Of a DNA stretch of 64,000 nucleotides, positions 59,251-64,000 are shown in pieces. The position numbers and the translations under genes are program-made. The stretch spans positions 1 through 64,000 of the forward strand of contig NZ_BMFQ01000004.1 in assembly GCF_014638915.1 (NCBI RefSeq), given 5' to 3'. Below the pieces are notes generated by a model that made no database searches, was not told the origin of the DNA, and saw only the letters and a program-made list of their open reading frames with translations. The stretch comes from Xanthomarina arctica (GTDB lineage: Bacteria; Bacteroidota; Bacteroidia; Flavobacteriales; Flavobacteriaceae). Position 1 is the stretch's first letter, and every line of letters begins with the position of its first letter.

Positions 59251-62200
59251 TCATCGTTTTAATGCAAAATGTCGTTTCACTTCAAAAGAAATGGGGCCTT
59301 TTTTAACTTGAGCTATAAACCAATAATCATTAGATGGCATATTCTCTCCTCTATAAATTCCGTCCCAACCCGGAGAACTATGGGTTAAGGTAATAAGGAG
59401 TTTGCCATATCTGTCAAAAATATGTACAATAGTTCCTTCTAATTGATCTACTCCTGTAATATGCCATGTGTCGTTATAACCATCGTTATTTGGAGTAAAA
59501 AACAATGGGGCATCAATAATTACTATCTCTTTGGTAGCATTGGCGCAACCGTTTAAATCGATTATTTCTATGGTATGTAATCCTAAGGTTACATTGTAAA
59601 ATACGTTAGATTCTTGTGGTACTCCGTGATCTAGGGTATATAAGTAATTTCCAATTCCACTGATAGTTACAGTAATGTTATTCGGATTAGAAAAATCGAC
59701 CGTTTCTGTAAATTCAATGGTGGCTTGTTCAGATTCTATTACGGTAAATGTTGAAGAGGTTTGACAACCATTAGCAGTGGTTACAGTAACCGTATAGGTT
59801 CCAATTTGTGTGATTTCAATTTCTGGTGTCGATGCATTTGTAGACCATAAATAGGTGTCGTCTGCAAATCCAGTATCAGCGGAAACGACTAAAGGTAAAT
59901 TATCCAAACAAACTGTTTGATCTGGAATATCCACTACAGGTTTTCTATTTATAATAGTCATAAAAGAGGTTGTGCTAAAACAGCCAGTAGTATTATTATC
60001 AACTCTTACATAAATAGTTTGCTGGTCGAATGCATTGTAATCTAAATCTAGAATGGCATTGGTGTTGTCTGTAGCTTCTTCAGCTAATTCAAAATAACTA
60101 ACGGTGTATTGACTTGGGTTTTGTGCTCCTAGAATGGAAGATGTTTGTTGCGATAAATCGAATATAAGCATGCTGTCATAATCGTCATCGCAGGCAACCA
60201 TGTTTTGAGGCTGATTTGCAAATGGAGTAGGATTTATCAACAAGTTAAAAGATGTAATGGTAGTACAACCAGTATCTGTATTTACAGCTTTTAAAAAAAT
60301 AGTGTCGTTGTTTGTTATATAAGTATAATTTGTGTCTAAAGGATTTTGAGTGCTTTGTGCATCAGTTAAATTAGCATAAAAGGTTAAATCTATTGGCGTT
60401 TGGGTTCCAATTAAATCTTCAATTGCGTCTAATAAATTATAGAAATTTGAATCGTTTTCACAAGTGTCAATAGTGTTTGTAAGAATAGCAGGAGGTAGGT
60501 TGACGATTAAATCCAAAGGAATAGTGACATAACAATTCGAAACTGTATTGGTTACGCGAATATAAACCGTTTGTGGATTTGAGGTGTTGGTATAAGCACT
60601 TGGATTAAGAATAGTCACATTGTTATCTTCTACATCTTCGATAGTTTCATGAAAGGTTACTAGAATATCATCTTGTCTAATATCTAAAACTTCAGGTTCT
60701 GTCACCGTTAAATCAAAACTAGCAGAACCATCTTGGTTGGTATCGCATTGTGTTAATGCAGAAGCGGAGTTTACTAAAGGTACTTGAATCACATTTAAAC
60801 CAAATTCCGCGATAGCGTGGCAATAGGTGCCATTTTCTACACGAGCGTATATTTGTTGTGGATTGGTTTGATTGGTATAATTTAAAGGCAATTCGTTTTC
60901 TTTATTTTCAGCATCTAAAAAACTCTCATAGAAAGTAATTATTAAGTTTTCTGGACTGTTTTGTGACATTTCAGTAATAATCGCATTTAAATCGAAAGAT
61001 TCTTGAGTGTCGTTGGAGCTGTCATCACATAAAAAGGTATTTAAGGGTGCATCGAAAAGAGGCACTGAACCTACTTCAATAATAAATGAAGACAGACCAA
61101 AACAACTTTGATCGCTATTGTTTTCCACACGAACATGAATAATTTCTGGATTCGTTTGGTTTACATAAGCTACAGATTTATCTATAATATTGGTTCTATT
61201 TAAGGCGTCGGTTGCATTCTCAAAATACAACACCTGTTTCCCAGGTTGACCGTTTAATATTTCAGCATCTTTATCTACAAAAAAGAATTCTGCAGTTTGA
61301 TTTCCATCTGTTTCACAATTTCTGAAATTGCTAATGTCGATGAATGTTGGCTCTGTATTTACAATTATTTCAAAATGAACTAAAGTATAACAGCTTGTAA
61401 GTTCACTCTCTATTCTAACATAAACCGTTTGGGTATTGGCATTATAAGCCGTTGTGTTAGTAATTTCATTCTCTTTAAGGTTGGCATCGTCTTCAGAGGT
61501 GTGAAAGGAGATGTTTAAGTTAGATGTGTTCGAAACAATTTCTGAAATTTTATCATCTAAATTCACAATTGAAAATGCATCCTGGTCATCATCGCAAATA
61601 ACAAGATTTATTGGTTGATTAACTGTTGGAGCTTGAACGATATTTATATAAAGAGGCGAGATATCATGACAATTACTAGTAGAATTAGTGACACGAACAT
61701 AAACCTTTTGAGGATTGCTTGTATTTGTAAAAAATGGAGGTAAGAAGTTTTCCAAGTTTTGAGCATCTTCTTCAGTTAAAAAATATCTTACTTCTGCATT
61801 AGCTATTCCAGTACTAACATAACTATCGAAGGTTGCTAGCTCAATAGCTGTAAAACCATCGTCATCTGTATCGCAATAATCAACAGTATCCAAAGGTAGA
61901 ATAACAGTTGCGGGATCAATAATTAAATAAACTCCTGTAGTATAATCACAATCTGTATCTTCAATAGTTATAAATAATTGATGAGGCGTTGCAATAACTT
62001 CATAAGGAATAGTTTGATCTATTGGATTATTCCCATTGGTTTGTTCGTTTTCAGTTTCATAAAAAGTAACCGTTACATTTTCAAGACCATTAATAATACT
62101 AGTTGCTATATCTTCTAAATCGAAGGTAGCAATACCATCGTTTGAAGCATCATCACAAACACTAAAATCTCGAATATTGGTTCCATCTATCAAGATATTA

Positions 62201-63999
62201 GCGTATAAAATAATGGTAGAAATAGATGGGCATCCTGTTACAGAATCTATAACTCTTATAAATATAGTTTGAATATTAGGAGTCGTGTTTTGGAAGTTTT
62301 GAATGTCTGGAATCGGGTTGTCGCCAGTTTGAGCATCTTCATACGTAATATGAAATGTGGTTGTAACACCGGTTAAACCTTGTAGCACGTTATCTATAAT
62401 GGACGATAAATCGAAAATTTCATATCCATCTCCATCTTGCTCGCAGGCATTGATGGTTTGTGGGTCTGTATTAATAACAGGACTATCCAAAACCGTAATA
62501 ACAATGGAAGTTGTTGTTTCGCATCCCGTACTTGCATTTATAACCCTAACAAAAAGTTGTTCTGTTTGATTTGTGTTTACATAAGGAGAAGCAATAGGAT
62601 TTGCTCCAGTTGCTGCTTCCTCAGGTGAATAATGGTAAGAAACAATTAAATTGGGGTCGTTGTTTGTAATTTCATTATTAGCTTGGGTTAAGTCTATTTG
62701 AGTAAAACCATCAGAAGTAGAATCATCACAGACTTCCATAGGTTGAGGATCTGTAATGGTTGGCAGTGGGTTTACCACTAAATTAAAGCTAGCATAAGCC
62801 ATACAGCCATTAACGGAGTCTTCTATTCTTACATAAATTATCTGTGGGCTAGTTGTGTTTTGAATGGCTGTGGTAATGGCGCCTAAGTTATTTTGAGCGT
62901 CATTTGAAGAGTAATGATAACTAATATTGTAACTGGAAGCTGGAATAGAGGCTAAAATTTCGGAATCCTTGGTGTTTAGATTGAAGGTTTCAATGCCATC
63001 GTTACTGGCATCGTCGCAAAGTTCATAATCGGAAATTGGTCCAGCAGGCTGTTCAGAGTTTAGAATAACTTCTATAGTATCTTCTATGACACAAGTGGTG
63101 TTACTAATGGGAATCGAAATAACTATGGTATAAGTTCCAGAAGTTTCCGCTGTCAATGTTTCTGAATTTTCCCCAGAAAGAGGTTGTCCATCTAAAAACC
63201 ACTCGTAAGTTGCTAAAGGATTTTGTGTGTCTGCATCTAAAACAGCATTGTCTGCACAAGTTGTAATGTCAGGACCTAAATCTACAGTGGCATTAAAGCT
63301 ATTTCCTTCAATAAAAACGGCAGAATCAAAATTTTCATCCGTTTGATCAGCAATTACTAGTTTTATATGATATTGTACATTAGGTTGAATGGTTGCAATG
63401 GCAGATAGTACGGTCGTTCTTCCATTAAAATTGGTGTCTCCTAAATTATGACCATCAAAATATTGTTCGTTTTCTGCAGGACAGTAACCAACAACTTCTT
63501 CGTGAACTGTATTCGTGTTTACTGGAATATTAGTTCCAGGAATTAATGAAACATTGGTGTAAGGAGCTGCTGAACCTGTAGGTTTTATTAAGAATGCAAA
63601 TCCATCTGAATATTCACATGGATAGTAAGCATAGTATTCTTCGGAAGCTAAAATATAATTAAATTGCACTTGATTAGAAACTGAAATAAAATCGAATTCT
63701 ATGGAAGTCGCGTTTAAAGTGTTTGTAATTCCTAACGCAATTTCTAAATCGGAATCTGTTCCCCAAGAGGTTTCACCTTCATTTAAAGGATTCGAATTTA
63801 CCGTATTTCCAGCTGAAACTGCGGCTCCCGTAGAAAGCATGATACCGTTTTCGAAGGGGAAATTGGAACTAGCTTTTTCAAAATAACCATAACTAGCTAT
63901 TTGATTTACAGAGCCATTAATGTTCGATTGAATGTTTGAAACCTCAACACAGCCTTGAATTAGGTTTGTTTCAATAAGCTCGGTTAAAGAGACATTATC
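59251..63999 (-). CDS. Giant T9SS type B surface protein with choice-of-anchor L domain (5' end outside the window)
   Basis: The frame is open to the window edge, so at least 1582 residues are present and the N-terminus is missing; the ATG at 63840 lies inside the domain and is not the start. The choice-of-anchor L domain (FPFENGIMLSTG, FNYILASEEYYAY, IPGTNIPVNTNTVHEE) is followed by an Ig-like domain and about eleven 80-90-residue modules with CDDxxNDG turns and NPQTIYVRVxN strands. The C-terminus is a type B sorting domain (FFTPNNDGYNDTWHI, FDRYGKLLITLT, RHFALKR). A surface adhesin is likely. Confidence 0.93.
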   Translation of the reverse strand, partial: DNVSLTELIETNLIQGCVEVSNIQSNINGSVNQIASYGYFEKASSNFPFENGIMLSTGAAVSAGNTVNSNPLNEGETSWGTDSDLEIALGITNTLNATSIEFDFISVSNQVQFNYILASEEYYAYYPCEYSDGFAFLIKPTGSAAPYTNVSLIPGTNIPVNTNTVHEEVVGYCPAENEQYFDGHNLGDTNFNGRTTVLSAIATIQPNVQYHIKLVIADQTDENFDSAVFIEGNSFNATVDLGPDITTCADNAVLDADTQNPLATYEWFLDGQPLSGENSETLTAETSGTYTIVISIPISNTTCVIEDTIEVILNSEQPAGPISDYELCDDASNDGIETFNLNTKDSEILASIPASSYNISYHYSSNDAQNNLGAITTAIQNTTSPQIIYVRIEDSVNGCMAYASFNLVVNPLPTITDPQPMEVCDDSTSDGFTQIDLTQANNEITNNDPNLIVSYHYSPEEAATGANPIASPYVNTNQTEQLFVRVINASTGCETTTSIVITVLDSPVINTDPQTINACEQDGDGYEIFDLSSIIDNVLQGLTGVTTTFHITYEDAQTGDNPIPDIQNFQNTTPNIQTIFIRVIDSVTGCPSISTIILYANILIDGTNIRDFSVCDDASNDGIATFDLEDIATSIINGLENVTVTFYETENEQTNGNNPIDQTIPYEVIATPHQLFITIEDTDCDYTTGVYLIIDPATVILPLDTVDYCDTDDDGFTAIELATFDSYVSTGIANAEVRYFLTEEDAQNLENFLPPFFTNTSNPQKVYVRVTNSTSNCHDISPLYINIVQAPTVNQPINLVICDDDQDAFSIVNLDDKISEIVSNTSNLNISFHTSEDDANLKENEITNTTAYNANTQTVYVRIESELTSCYTLVHFEIIVNTEPTFIDISNFRNCETDGNQTAEFFFVDKDAEILNGQPGKQVLYFENATDALNRTNIIDKSVAYVNQTNPEIIHVRVENNSDQSCFGLSSFIIEVGSVPLFDAPLNTFLCDDSSNDTQESFDLNAIITEMSQNSPENLIITFYESFLDAENKENELPLNYTNQTNPQQIYARVENGTYCHAIAEFGLNVIQVPLVNSASALTQCDTNQDGSASFDLTVTEPEVLDIRQDDILVTFHETIEDVEDNNVTILNPSAYTNTSNPQTVYIRVTNTVSNCYVTIPLDLIVNLPPAILTNTIDTCENDSNFYNLLDAIEDLIGTQTPIDLTFYANLTDAQSTQNPLDTNYTYITNNDTIFLKAVNTDTGCTTITSFNLLINPTPFANQPQNMVACDDDYDSMLIFDLSQQTSSILGAQNPSQYTVSYFELAEEATDNTNAILDLDYNAFDQQTIYVRVDNNTTGCFSTTSFMTIINRKPVVDIPDQTVCLDNLPLVVSADTGFADDTYLWSTNASTPEIEITQIGTYTVTVTTANGCQTSSTFTVIESEQATIEFTETVDFSNPNNITVTISGIGNYLYTLDHGVPQESNVFYNVTLGLHTIEIIDLNGCANATKEIVIIDAPLFFTPNNDGYNDTWHITGVDQLEGTIVHIFDRYGKLLITLTHSSPGWDGIYRGENMPSNDYWFIAQVKKGPISFEVKRHFALKR

Positions 64000-64000
64000 G

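Overview
The window is a piece of a Flavobacteriaceae (Bacteroidota) chromosome. This rests on the low GC content, several type IX secretion (T9SS) type A and type B C-terminal sorting domains, lipoprotein signal peptides, Bacteroidota-type promoters with a TAnnTTTG -7 box and sometimes a TTG -33 box, and families largely confined to this phylum (DUF6090, DUF4920, choice-of-anchor L, stand-alone MnmD). I do not assign a genus.

Layout. 1-290: tail of an rRNA operon (spacer, 5S rRNA, terminator). 773-5743: an Lrp-type regulator flanked by two related helical proteins of unknown function, an MFS exporter with an attenuator-like leader, a DUF1684 lipoprotein, a FluC fluoride channel and a SRPBCC/GyrI protein. 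5835-10223: an M49 metallopeptidase lipoprotein and a leucine-rich-repeat T9SS protein, convergent on one terminator. 10563-18000: housekeeping genes (ilvE, mnmD, grpE-dnaJ) with small lipoproteins. 18277-22659: an ABC exporter pair, the 3' stub of an mscS gene, a sigma-54 response regulator without a DNA-binding domain and a frameshifted DUF6090 gene. 22634-26198: an FMN reductase-like protein, a PPK2 kinase, an M28 peptidase and a DinB-like protein.

26204-34753 is the most unusual region. It is one long minus-strand operon, starting with a DUF418 membrane protein and a TerB-like protein, followed by eight intact DUF6090 paralogues (one NTF2-like secreted protein among them) and a decayed ninth copy. 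A further frameshifted copy lies apart at 21917. All copies share a basic N-terminus plus one membrane helix and differ in the rest. The 5' coding DNA of two non-adjacent copies is nearly identical although their C-terminal parts are very different, and a GC-rich palindromic element has inserted in frame at the same N-terminal linker in two copies.

34857-44433, also minus strand, holds a peptide/isopeptide-degradation set (proline iminopeptidase-like, M28 peptidase, cupin, RidA-like lipoprotein), an SDR protein with a decayed cupin next to it, NTF2-like secreted proteins, and a TPR histidine kinase with a LytTR response regulator. Two matching dyad elements, one beside the LytTR gene and one upstream of the iminopeptidase gene, are candidate operators.

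44712-64000: a T9SS protein, lysA, sucC, cysH, uvrB and two small proteins, then three large T9SS type B surface proteins (one with six 222-bp tandem repeats, two with choice-of-anchor L domains, the last cut by the window edge) and a kelch protein. These look like the cell-surface or gliding-associated adhesin complement.
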